A stretch of 64,000 nt of DNA from Falsiphaeobacter marinintestinus (GTDB taxonomy: Bacteria > Pseudomonadota > Alphaproteobacteria > Rhodobacterales > Rhodobacteraceae): contig NZ_VOGO01000001.1 of assembly GCF_007923355.1 (NCBI RefSeq), positions 1 through 64,000 of the forward strand, written 5' to 3'. The stretch's first letter is position 1. The number at the start of each line of letters is the position of its first letter. Below the pieces are notes generated by a model, which was not told the DNA's origin, searched no databases, and was given only the letters and a program-made list of their open reading frames with translations. Below are positions 16,201 to 24,262 of the stretch, piece by piece. A program made the position numbers and the translations under genes.

Positions 16201-16959
16201 TCAGATCAATCCAAACCCGATCACCACAGCGCCCGCAATCAGCAAGGCGCCCAACGGACGGGTCACATATCGCCCGATTTCGGGCAGTTTCTCTAACACC
16301 ATGATCACGGTCGCCAGCCCCATGAAGGCCAGGTTCATGACCCCACCGACAAAGGCCAGCAGCATCAGCGCCCAGCAACAGCCCAGGCACACCAGCCCAA
16401 GACGCAGGCCGTTTTTCCACGGTCCCTCGTCCCAGTGCTGCATGAAAAAGGTCAGCGGGCGGCGGCACTTGCTTAGACACGCTTCTTTCACCGGCGAAAA
16501 CTGATAGAGCCCAGCCACAACCAGCAGCGCGGCCGACAACACAGGAGCAGCACTTTGACCAAGAGGGTCAAGCAACCCTGCCCTAAACAGACCCATCTGC
16601 GCCGTCGCGGCCAGAACCGCAAACCCCAGCCATACCGACAGATACCCGGCAATCAGCCGCGTCATGCGAATTTCAGTGCTTTGCCCCAGTTCTTCATAGG
16701 TCGCCAAAGCCGGGAGTGCCGTTGGTGCCATCATCGCGGCAGACATCAAGGCCCACATCGCGACCATCCGCACCCAACCGGCAGCATCCGGGGTCAACGT
16801 ACAGAAATTCTGCCAGAATTCAGCGCCATACAGCCTGCCAATGGCGCGCAATTCAGCTGGAACCGACATTAGGTACAGAGCGATCCATGCCAGCAGGATG
16901 CCCGCGAACAAGGTCAGCCAATGCGGCGCGCTCATGGCTCTGATACGGTCCGACAGCAT
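16201..16959 (-). CDS. DUF2182 integral membrane protein
   Basis: A 252-residue protein with about six membrane helices: near residues 15-32, 62-84, 103-124, 134-150, 185-207 and 233-250. Distinctive features are MWALMSAAMMAPTALPAL, the pair KEACLSKCRRPLTFFMQHW, and GLVCLGCCWALML, all rich in Cys, Met and His as in predicted metal-binding membrane proteins. GGAGGGG precedes the ATG at 16959. It is the first gene of the dmdA operon, divergent from the GntR gene with the palindromic operator between them. The function is unknown; transport or storage of a soft metal together with the DUF1326 protein is an inference. Confidence 0.85.
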   Translation of the reverse strand: MLSDRIRAMSAPHWLTLFAGILLAWIALYLMSVPAELRAIGRLYGAEFWQNFCTLTPDAAGWVRMVAMWALMSAAMMAPTALPALATYEELGQSTEIRMTRLIAGYLSVWLGFAVLAATAQMGLFRAGLLDPLGQSAAPVLSAALLVVAGLYQFSPVKEACLSKCRRPLTFFMQHWDEGPWKNGLRLGLVCLGCCWALMLLAFVGGVMNLAFMGLATVIMVLEKLPEIGRYVTRPLGALLIAGAVVIGFGLI

Positions 16960-17003
16960 GATCCCCCTCCGGTGTCCTGACGACTCATCACTTGCAATTT
17001 AAA

Positions 17004-17027
17004 TGTCAGACTTTTAAATGTCTGACA
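17004..17027. promoter_or_regulatory. Palindromic operator between the DMSP operon and its GntR gene
   Basis: TGTCAGAC (17004-17011) and GTCTGACA (17020-17027) are perfect inverted copies separated by TTTTAAAT. Within the same stretch TTTAAATGTC occurs twice as a direct repeat. It lies 19 bases before the GntR start and 45 bases before the DUF2182 start, where a repressor could control both directions. Confidence 0.7.
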
Positions 17028-17045
17028 AATGAAAAGTTTGCATCC

Positions 17046-17777
17046 ATGAAGATCGATCCCAAAAGCACAGGCGACCTGTCCACCCAGATCGCGCAGGCGA
17101 TCCGCGATGCCATCATTGGCGGCGATCTGATCGTTGATGAGCGATTGCCGTCCGAAGCCGAGCTGGCGGACCAGTTCCAGGTCTCGCGCCCCACGGTGCG
17201 CGAGGCGTTGAAGCGGCTGGCCGCACAATCCCTCATCCGCACACAACGCGGCGCATCTGGCGGAGCATTTGTGAACCGGCTGTCATTTCAGGACGCCTAT
17301 GCACAACAGGTCACGACCTCGACCCTGTTGCTGTCTATGAATGCCGTGAAGTTCGACACAGCTTGCGAGGCGCGCTATGCGCTTGAACGCGCCTGTGGCC
17401 CGTTGTCTGCCGAACGCCGAAACCCGGATCATCTGGCGACCATGCGCGCCGAGATTCACCGCCAATCCCAACCCGGACTGTCTGACGAGGCCTTTTGCGC
17501 CTCGGATGTGGCGTTTCACCGGGCCTTGGTGGATGCGGCGGAAAACCCGGTTTTGTCCTATCAATTGGCGGGCGCGGTCGAAGCGATGCAACCGCTGATG
17601 AACATGATCACCTTCACCGCCCGATCCCGCGAACAGATCGTCGCGTTCCATACCCGGATTGCCGACGCGCTTGAAGCCCATGACAGCGCTGCCGTCGATC
17701 AGTCTTTGCGCGAACTGGCGGCCTATACGATCTCACTCGCTGACCAGCTGATGCGGAAACGCAAACAGACGACTTAA
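17046..17777 (+). CDS. GntR/FadR-family regulator, probable regulator of dmdA operon
   Basis: A 243-residue regulator. The winged helix-turn-helix at residues about 8-72 shows LPSEAELADQFQVSRPTVREALKRLAAQ, and an FCD-type effector domain follows with histidines that could hold a metal (SDVAFHRALVDAAENP, AFHTRIADALEAHD). I took ATG 17046; the longer frame starts inside the palindrome. It is divergent from the DUF2182-DUF1326-dinB-dmdA-acuI operon. A GntR gene is also adjacent to dmdA in Ruegeria pomeroyi, so a DMSP-pathway effector is the likeliest ligand (inferred). The end overlaps the convergent HD gene by four bases. Confidence 0.87.
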   Translation: MKIDPKSTGDLSTQIAQAIRDAIIGGDLIVDERLPSEAELADQFQVSRPTVREALKRLAAQSLIRTQRGASGGAFVNRLSFQDAYAQQVTTSTLLLSMNAVKFDTACEARYALERACGPLSAERRNPDHLATMRAEIHRQSQPGLSDEAFCASDVAFHRALVDAAENPVLSYQLAGAVEAMQPLMNMITFTARSREQIVAFHTRIADALEAHDSAAVDQSLRELAAYTISLADQLMRKRKQTT

Positions 17778-18391
17778 CCGGCCAGCGGCGGCAAACCCAC
17801 GACGACCCCCTCGCGGATGACCTCCGGATCATAGGCTTTGCGCGCGAACACCTCGCGCACCATCGGAGCGAAATGCGCCAAAGATTGGGTCGGGTATTCG
17901 GGGTCGAAAGACGATTGATCCCAGCGTTCACAAAACGCAGCACAGCTTTCGAAACACGGATGATCGCGATATTCGTCGCGGGCGTTTTTGTCCCAGCCAT
18001 AGTGGTGGCCATAATACAGCATCTGGAAAATACCGTGATGTTCCACCACCCAGGACACCTCCCAGCGCAAGAATGGGCGGATGATTTCAGCCGACATCCG
18101 GTCGTGGTTCTGCGGGGCAAGACCATCGCCGATGTCATGCAACAACGCGCCCACAATCCAGTCGATATCCGCGCCTTCCTGTTCGGCCCGCGTCGCGGCC
18201 TGAAGCCCGTGGGTCAGACGCGTGATGCGGTACCCTTCCAGTGTGAACTGGCCTTGCCTCTCAAGCTCTTGCAGAATGCGATCGCCCGTCATGGCGTGAA
18301 ACGGGCGTTCAAGTTCAGCCAGAAGCTCGTATTCTGCCTTGGTGCCATCCTTCATCTGGGTGAAGGACACGGTTTGCGAGGTTTCTGTCAT
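17774..18391 (-). CDS. HD-domain protein
   Basis: A 205-residue HD-superfamily protein. The metal-ligand pair is in GALLHDIGDGLAPQNHDRMS (His85-Asp86), with an earlier histidine in RLTHGLQ (61) and later ones in VVEHHGIFQMLYYGHHYG. It could be a phosphohydrolase. Alternatively, like PhnZ and TmpB, it could be a mixed-valence di-iron oxygenase, since H61 to H85 has the same spacing as the first two ligands of PhnZ; no phosphonate genes are near. It converges on the GntR gene with a four-base overlap. The substrate is unknown. Confidence 0.75.
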   Translation of the reverse strand: MTETSQTVSFTQMKDGTKAEYELLAELERPFHAMTGDRILQELERQGQFTLEGYRITRLTHGLQAATRAEQEGADIDWIVGALLHDIGDGLAPQNHDRMSAEIIRPFLRWEVSWVVEHHGIFQMLYYGHHYGWDKNARDEYRDHPCFESCAAFCERWDQSSFDPEYPTQSLAHFAPMVREVFARKAYDPEVIREGVVVGLPPLAG

Positions 18392-18890
18392 GATGATGCC
18401 CCTTCAGACCATCCAAATATTCAATTTGACCTGCGCGCGCGGGCGGCCACCCTAAGTGTGATCCCGGATTTCGGGATCGTAAAGCGCCATATCCGCCGAA
18501 TGACCACGCACCTGCGACGAATCCCTCTTGAATTCTCGCCCCAACACACCGATATTCCTGTTGTTCCCTCGGGAACTATGGACATAAACGCGCTCGTAAT
18601 AAGCGGTTCGGACCCGGGGGCGGTACCCGGCGACTCCACCAATAATCCTTCATTTGAGGATCATGGGGTCGAAATAGGATCGACGGACGTCTAAAGGGGT
18701 TAGCTTTGTTTCGGCTGGGTGCCACCGTATCGGCCCAAACTGTACAATTGCAAATGACAATCGTGCTCCGGCAATGGCAGTAGCAGCGTAAGCTGTTAAT
18801 GTCGCCGAAACTTAAGTCCTTGTGCCTAGCAGCGTAAGGCGGGGTTCGCAGGCACCTGGCAACAGAAGCCTGCACTTCCCTCCCTTTTCA
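18392..18890. other. Gene-free stretch of about 500 bases
   Basis: No credible gene. It contains a perfect inverted repeat, GATCCCG and CGGGATC (18460-18478), 69 bases upstream of the HD gene start. It also holds two direct copies of TAGCAGCGTAAG (18781-18792 and 18827-18838) nearer the ornithine cyclodeaminase end. It probably carries the promoter of the HD gene. Confidence 0.5.
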
Positions 18891-19940
18891 TTATCCTTTG
18901 GCCCGCTTTAGCATCCCGAACAAATCGCGTGGATCGTCGGGATCGGCCAGCATATCAAGCTGGATAAAAAACTCGGTGCCCTGAATGGATTTCAGCACAT
19001 AACGCAGGGCCGAAAAATCTTCGATCGCAAAGCCGACACTGTCGAACAGAGTGATCTGACGATCACCGGTCCGTCCCGGTACAACCCCTGAAAACACCTG
19101 CCACAGTTCGGTCACTGCATGGTCCACGTCCAGCTGCTGGATCTCGCCCTCGACCCGCGTCTGTTCCGGGTATTCAACAAAAATATCCGACCGCAGCAGA
19201 ATGTCACGATGCAGTTCGGTCTTACCCGGGCAATCGCCGCCGATGGCGTTGATGTGCACACCGTCGCCGATCATGTTGTCTGTCAGGATGGTCGCATTCT
19301 GCTTGTCTGCCGTGCAGGTCGTGATGATCTGCGCACCTTCCATGCTGTCCTCCCCGCTTTTGCAGGGGATAACCGTCAGGCCGGACCCCGCCAGATTGCG
19401 CGCACATTTTTGCGTCGCGGCCGGATCGGCGTCGTACAACCGCACGGTCTTGATCCCGCAAATCGCTTTGAACGCCAGACACTGGAACTCGGACTGGGCG
19501 CCATTACCGATCATCGCCATTGTCGTGGCGCCTTTTGGTGCCAGATGTTTCGCCACCAGCGCCGACATGGCAGCGGTGCGCAAGGCGGTCAGAATGGTCA
19601 TCTCGGTCAAAAGCTTCGGGTACCCGCTATCCACATCAGCCAGCAGGCCAAACGCGGTCACAGTCTGAAGCCCTTCTTTCGTGTTCTTGGGATGGCCATT
19701 GACGTATTTAAACCCGTACATGTGCCCGTCCGAAGTTGGCATCAGTTCAATGACGCCCACGTCCGAATGGCTGGCGATACGCGGGGTTTTGTCAAAGCTT
19801 TCCCATCGCAAGAAATCGGCTTCGATCTCATCAGCCAATTCCCGCAGAACGGTTTCGATCCCGATGTGATGGACCAGACCCATCATGTGTTCGACCGACA
19901 CGAAGGGAACGTAAGCAAGGTGCGAGGGCAATGGGGTCAT
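18891..19940 (-). CDS. Ornithine cyclodeaminase / mu-crystallin family
   Basis: A 349-residue NAD-binding protein. The Rossmann motif is MAMIGNGAQSEFQCLAF (about residue 142). The substrate-side block MYGFKYVNGHPKNTKEGLQT near residue 73, and AIGGDCPGKTELHRDIL near 235, match true ornithine cyclodeaminases, which turn L-ornithine into L-proline and ammonia, better than generic mu-crystallins. AGGAG precedes the ATG. It is divergent from an Lrp/AsnC regulator 220 bases away, the usual pairing for an amino acid catabolic gene; no arginase gene is next to it. Confidence 0.88.
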   Translation of the reverse strand: MTPLPSHLAYVPFVSVEHMMGLVHHIGIETVLRELADEIEADFLRWESFDKTPRIASHSDVGVIELMPTSDGHMYGFKYVNGHPKNTKEGLQTVTAFGLLADVDSGYPKLLTEMTILTALRTAAMSALVAKHLAPKGATTMAMIGNGAQSEFQCLAFKAICGIKTVRLYDADPAATQKCARNLAGSGLTVIPCKSGEDSMEGAQIITTCTADKQNATILTDNMIGDGVHINAIGGDCPGKTELHRDILLRSDIFVEYPEQTRVEGEIQQLDVDHAVTELWQVFSGVVPGRTGDRQITLFDSVGFAIEDFSALRYVLKSIQGTEFFIQLDMLADPDDPRDLFGMLKRAKG

Positions 19941-20162
19941 ATGTGTTCTCCTGATCGTACCACGTGGTCTCCTGCGCGATCATCCAAAAACCCTTCACAC
20001 CACGCGTCGCTGCGAAGACCGGTATGGGAAGGATGAAATCCGCCTTGGAGTCCAAAGGATCCGATTAATGATAAGACCGACTCTTTTTCATTCACACTGA
20101 CAAAATGTTCTGATTGCACTGAAACAATTGCCAATTTGATAAGCCTGACTTACTAAAGTGCT

Positions 20163-20588
20163 ATGCAGATGTTTGACGATCTCGACCAGAAACTGATTGG
20201 TATTCTGCGCGAAGATGGCCGCGCCCCGATCTCAAAGCTTGCGTCGATCCTAGGTGTGTCGCGCGCCACTGTGCAAAGCCGTCTGGATCGGTTGCTGGAC
20301 AGTGGCGCGGTTCTGGGTTTCACCATCCGCGCCCGTCAGGATCACGGGCCGGACGGGGTGCATGCGATCATGATGATCGAAGTATCGGGCCAGTCCACCA
20401 CAGCCGTGATCCGCAAATTGCGCGGCCTGCCAGAGTTGCGGCAATTGCATTCGACCAACGGAAAATGGGACCTCGTCGCGCAACTAAGTGCCGAAAGCCT
20501 GACCGATTTCGACCGCGTCCTGCGACAGGTGCGCGGCGTCGACGGAATCACGAACAGCGAAACTTCGATCCTGCTGAGCTCGGTCTGA
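20163..20588 (+). CDS. Lrp/AsnC-family regulator
   Basis: A 141-residue regulator with an N-terminal helix-turn-helix (DDLDQKLIGILREDGRAPIS, then LGVSRATVQSRLDRL) and a C-terminal ligand-binding RAM domain ending in GVDGITNSETSILLSSV. It probably senses ornithine or a related amino acid and controls the divergent ornithine cyclodeaminase gene (inferred from position). The start may be two codons later, at ATG 20169; neither has a strong ribosome site. Confidence 0.87.
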   Translation: MQMFDDLDQKLIGILREDGRAPISKLASILGVSRATVQSRLDRLLDSGAVLGFTIRARQDHGPDGVHAIMMIEVSGQSTTAVIRKLRGLPELRQLHSTNGKWDLVAQLSAESLTDFDRVLRQVRGVDGITNSETSILLSSV

Positions 20589-20669
20589 CACCAGAAAAAG
20601 TACGAACGATCAAAGGGTTACTTCTTCAATCCGTGCCCTCAGTGAAACACGCCACGATGACCGCGCGGC

Positions 20670-20948
20670 GTGACGCCGACCTGCGCACTGAACGCTTTCG
20701 AAAAATATGAGGTCGACGGCAATTTCGACAAAGGTCTCCAGATCATGGCAGCGCTGATGCCCCTGATGCGCGTGCTGGAACAAGGCACCAAGTATATCCA
20801 ATGGGTCAAGCATGGCTGCGAAATGGACGGTTTGCACCCTGGACCACCCCGCCCGACCTTAAAAACGCTGAACAGCGATGACAAACGGCAGCTCGAGCAA
20901 GTGGTTCGGCTGCTGAAAGTCACCATTTCCCACATCGAAGCCGAGTAA
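20670..20948 (+). pseudogene. C-terminal remnant of a DapA-like (dihydrodipicolinate synthase family) gene
   Basis: The frame encodes AFEKYEVDGNFDKGLQIMAA, then EQGTKYIQWVKHGCEMDGL and GPPRPTLKTL, which correspond to the last 80 residues of DapA-family lyases. The barrel with the Schiff-base lysine is missing, and the sequence upstream turns into unrelated DNA after the Lrp gene. It is followed within six bases by an aldehyde dehydrogenase start remnant. Confidence 0.65.
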
Positions 20949-20953
20949 CTGGC

Positions 20954-21055
20954 ATGAGCGACCTTCTGACACCCGAAGAATACAACACCATTGCCGCCGG
21001 TCTAATCCTGCTGTCTGATGCCAGTGCCGCACGCATATTTCGGATCGGTTGTGGA
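20954..21055 (+). pseudogene. N-terminal remnant of an aldehyde dehydrogenase gene
   Basis: MSDLLTPEEYNTIAAGLIL resembles the first residues of aldehyde dehydrogenases that often follow DapA-like genes. The likeness fades after about 20-30 codons and IS110 DNA begins within about 100 bases. It is short, so the call rests on this similarity plus the neighbouring dapA-like remnant. Confidence 0.4.
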
Positions 21056-21166
21056 GAGCCTCGCTTTGGGACGCGCTTTTCGTTGCGCAGCAACCATATT
21101 CGGCTTCTTCCACAAACCTCGTCCGGTGATGGACGACCCGTTCAGGTTGGGCGTTGGGTAGTTATA

Positions 21167-22201
21167 TTATGCCACGCCCTCCACCTTCTCGGGACGGAAT
21201 TCAGTGCCACCAGTCCACAGGCGATGCAGTAGGACCGCAAGCTTTCGTACGACGGCGACGACCGCACGGCGTCTGCCTTTTGTTCGCATCAAACGCATTC
21301 CCCATGACTTGATTTGTGATCTAGCCCTTGTGCGCATCAGTAATGAATTGGCTGCTGCATAGCGGATCGCACGGGCATCGCGGTCTCCCGCTCGGGATAT
21401 GCTACCTGGGTCATCGTGCTCGCCTGATTGCTACCGTCGAGATGAAAGGCCAGAGTGCGCACCAACGGTTCGGGAACTTTTGAAGTGAGCAAGATCATCA
21501 ATGGCGGCTTTGAAAGTAAGTGCCGCAATCGGGCCAACGCCCGGAACAGTCATCATCCGCAGGCAGACTTCATCATTGCGGGCCGCGCGTTTGACCCGCT
21601 GCTCCAGCGCGAGATAGTTTTGGTAAACCGCAAAGCGCGCGTCCTGCAGCGGCAGAGTTGCCTGAGACAATACCTTATCGGCTGCGATCAAAGGGCCCAC
21701 GAGGTCATTTAAGCTGCCATGCTGGACAGTTTTTTAGAAGGCGCAGTCCGAAGATCTTTAACAGCCCGCGAACCTTGTTTGCCAGATCAATGGTTTTGTG
21801 GAGCAGGGCTTTTCGGCAGTTCAACAAAGCGCGTATGTTGTGGGCTTCACGGCTCTTCATATGAACCGGGCTGAACCAACCTGTCAGTAAAATCTGCGCA
21901 ATCCCTCGGGCATCGTTCTTATCTGTCTTGTTGCGCACCGCCGACAGTGCGGCGCTGACTTGTCGGGCTTCCATACAGACAACGTCGAAACTGTCGTTGG
22001 TCAATCCATAGAAAAGATGTGGCTCTTCGTGCCCGCTTCAATACCGATCCGAACAACCGGTTGAGCGAAGCCTTTCAAGCAATTTTTGATCTCATCAACA
22101 TCACATGCCAACTCGCGCTCGAGAATGATCGCGCCCTTGGTTTCCAAAACGCATAGCACGTACGACCGCAGCGACACATCCAGTCCGGCAAAATAATCCA
22201 T
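21167..22201 (-). mobile_element. IS110-family transposase, broken
   Basis: Three minus-strand frames together make one IS110-type transposase. The N-terminus MDYFAGLDVSLRSYVLCV and GIEAG (22201-22010) carries the DEDD nuclease start. The middle (22004-21705) has RNKTDKNDARGIAQILLTGW. The C-terminal part has MTVPGVGPIAALTFKAAIDD and QSGEHDDPGSISRAGDRDAR, and ends at 21167. Frameshifts lie near 22005 and 21702, and a nonsense codon (TAG where the family has Tyr in RRYQSG) lies at about 21433, so it is inactive. It separates an aldehyde dehydrogenase remnant from an mttB-like remnant. IS110 elements lack clear terminal repeats and I cannot fix the ends. Confidence 0.85.
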
Positions 22202-22253
22202 CGTCTTTCTCCCTTGCTTACAGATTTCCTGCGATCCGATCGGGAGCATTACT

Positions 22254-22610
22254 TCATTCAGGGTTAGCCCAGTTACGCATGCTCTGGGCCGGGTTGCAGG
22301 CATGATAGGTGAACTCGGCAGAAATGGTCGTGATCAGATCGCGTACCAAAGCCCGATTTAGATGCACATGGTCACCCGGTACATCGGCCCCGACCCGTTT
22401 CCGGTCGGCTGGCGCAATGGGGTCGCGAAAGATCACGCCGACGTATTCGAGGATACTCATCGAAGCCGCATCGATCCCGACGATCTGTTCGTCATCCATC
22501 GGCCCGCAAATCGGCAGGTTGTTTTTCAACTTCGACAGCATTCTTGCGTCAGATTTCGCCCGATGCGTTCCGCTGCCAAATCCATCCGCACTCTCCCAAG
22601 CCTGCTCGTC
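22254..22610 (-). pseudogene. N-terminal remnant of an MttB-family (trimethylamine methyltransferase-like) gene
   Basis: The minus-strand frame reads LPICGPMDDEQIVGIDAASM, then ILEYVGVIFRDPIA and FTYHACNPA, matching the start of MttB-family methyltransferases. It stops at the IS110 border after about 110 codons out of about 500. Upstream of ATG 22541 the frame runs on to a TGA with no in-frame start; an ATG in another frame nearby suggests a frameshift. The region with the catalytic pocket is gone. Confidence 0.7.
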
Positions 22611-22757
22611 AGCTCATAGTGAGGTCAATCTTTGCAGTTCGGCAATCAACACTGCGAAGCGTTTCTCCCGGAATCGACAGTACAGCCGTTTGTCAGCAAT
22701 TCGGGCTCACGGAACGGGCCTGACAAGTTGCGACGATACGTGCACTGCCAGTGGCCG

Positions 22758-23363
22758 TCAGCCCATCGCCCGATCAAAGGCCTCGACAATGGCGTTTGCC
22801 CGACGGGCAACCTCGTCCACGGCCATACCCGGCGTGTAAAGCGCTGACCCGATGCCAAAGCCGTCCGCGCTGGCCTGCAGCCAGTCGGCGAAATTCTCGG
22901 GCCCTGCCCCGCCAACCGCAAACACTTGCGTGCCTTGCGGCAAGACCGCTCTCAACGCTTTTAACCCATCAGGTCCGGCCAGAGTGCCCGGAAACAGCTT
23001 CAATCCGGACGCCCCGGCCCGCAGCGCGGCAAAGGCTTCGGTCGGGGTGAAAATGCCGGGCCAGCTTTGCAGGCCCAAATGGCAGGTATGTGAGATCACG
23101 ATCGGATCGCAATTCGGGGAAACGATCAGCCTGCCCCCAGCGGCCGCAACCGCATCGACCTGTGCTGTTTCAAGTACCGTTCCTGCGCCAATCAAAGCCC
23201 TGTCGCCCAGCGCATTGGCCATAGCGCGAATACTGTCGATTGGGTTGGGCGAATTCAGTGGAACTTCGATCCGTTCGATCCCAGCGGCGACCAGAGCTGT
23301 TGCGATCGAAACCGCCTCGTCCGGGCTGATGCCCCTTAGTATCGCGATAATGGCGCGGCTCAT
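22758..23363 (-). CDS. dgoA: 2-dehydro-3-deoxy-6-phosphogalactonate aldolase
   Basis: It splits 2-keto-3-deoxy-6-phosphogalactonate into pyruvate and glyceraldehyde 3-phosphate. A 201-residue class I aldolase of the KDPG/KHG family: IIAILRGISPDEAVSIATAL at the N-terminus, IGAGTVLETAQVDAVAAAGG, and the Schiff-base lysine in GLKLFPGTLAGPDGLKA. ILRGI rather than the Eda-type motif, and the dgoK partner, favour DgoA. The start at 23363 overlaps the dgoK stop by four bases (ATGA); the longer open frame runs antisense into dgoK and is not used. Confidence 0.92.
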   Translation of the reverse strand: MSRAIIAILRGISPDEAVSIATALVAAGIERIEVPLNSPNPIDSIRAMANALGDRALIGAGTVLETAQVDAVAAAGGRLIVSPNCDPIVISHTCHLGLQSWPGIFTPTEAFAALRAGASGLKLFPGTLAGPDGLKALRAVLPQGTQVFAVGGAGPENFADWLQASADGFGIGSALYTPGMAVDEVARRANAIVEAFDRAMG

Positions 23364-24259
23364 GTCTGTGTCTCCAATGTCATGCGGGCGGCGATAAGGC
23401 CCGCCAGCGTCATCTCTGTCCCACTCAGCGCTTGCGCCGGTACGCCCTGGCGGGCCAGAGCCTGGACATAGATGCCCGCCAACGCGTCTGCCCCGATCAC
23501 GGCAACCTGCTGCCCCAGCCAATAAGGGCGCGCTGCGGCCAGTTCTGTTCCGATCAGCATCCCCGACAGGCGGGCACGGGCGCGGTCCGGGTCCTGCCCG
23601 TCCAGCAAGTCCCCCGCCCGCAGCCCGAACAACCGGGCTGCCAGCCTTTCAGGCCGCGATAGGGTCTCATCCATAGCCTCTGCAAATGCGTCCTGATCCC
23701 AGCCATCGCCGATTGAGTGGCGCAGCACGGATGCGGTCGACAACAAATTGAAAAGTTCCCCGGTCATGAAGGTTTGAAAGCTAACTACCTCATCCGCGCT
23801 GATATGCGCCCATTTCGTGTGGGTGCCCGGCAGGCAGATCACGCCATCCCAGCCCGGATTTAACGACAGAAACCCGGCGATCTGGGTTTCTTCGCCGCGC
23901 ATGACATCTGCCGGCTTTGCCTGTTTCAGACCCGGAACGACAAACACCCTGAATCGATCCGTCGTGTCCGGAATCCGCATCGGTGTCTTGGGCATCGGCG
24001 TCGTTGGCACCGCCGCATATGGCACTTCGAACCAGCCTTGTCGCGCGCCCACCATGCCACAAGCGACGACGTCAACCGGAGCAGACCCGCACCAGTCGCC
24101 CACCAGTTCCACAAGGGCAGGTTCAAAATCGTCCTTACTCAATTGGCCCATACCGTTGTCCGAGGTTGCGCGGGCTACAACCTCGGTCCCATCCATCGCC
24201 CAGGCCCGCAGATGCGAGGTGCCCCAGTCAACGGAGATCCATTCAGCGTTCACAGTCAT
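23360..24259 (-). CDS. dgoK: 2-dehydro-3-deoxygalactonokinase
   Basis: It phosphorylates 2-keto-3-deoxygalactonate with ATP. A 299-residue protein with the DgoK start ISVDWGTSHLRAWAMDGTEV, the GMVGARQGWFEVPYAAVP block, and ICLPGTHTKWAHISADEVVSF, all diagnostic. It lies three bases after the SDR gene and overlaps dgoA by four bases, forming a tight unit for galactose or galactonate breakdown of the De Ley-Doudoroff type. The dehydratase of that route is not in this cluster; the enolase-superfamily gene at 42-43 kb is a possible partner. Confidence 0.92.
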   Translation of the reverse strand: MTVNAEWISVDWGTSHLRAWAMDGTEVVARATSDNGMGQLSKDDFEPALVELVGDWCGSAPVDVVACGMVGARQGWFEVPYAAVPTTPMPKTPMRIPDTTDRFRVFVVPGLKQAKPADVMRGEETQIAGFLSLNPGWDGVICLPGTHTKWAHISADEVVSFQTFMTGELFNLLSTASVLRHSIGDGWDQDAFAEAMDETLSRPERLAARLFGLRAGDLLDGQDPDRARARLSGMLIGTELAAARPYWLGQQVAVIGADALAGIYVQALARQGVPAQALSGTEMTLAGLIAARMTLETQT

Positions 24260-24262
24260 CCC

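Noticed and set aside
16187-16480. 98-codon extension of the DUF1326 gene
   Set aside because: It overlaps the end of the DUF2182 gene in another frame; the ATG at 16186 has GGAGG at the right distance.
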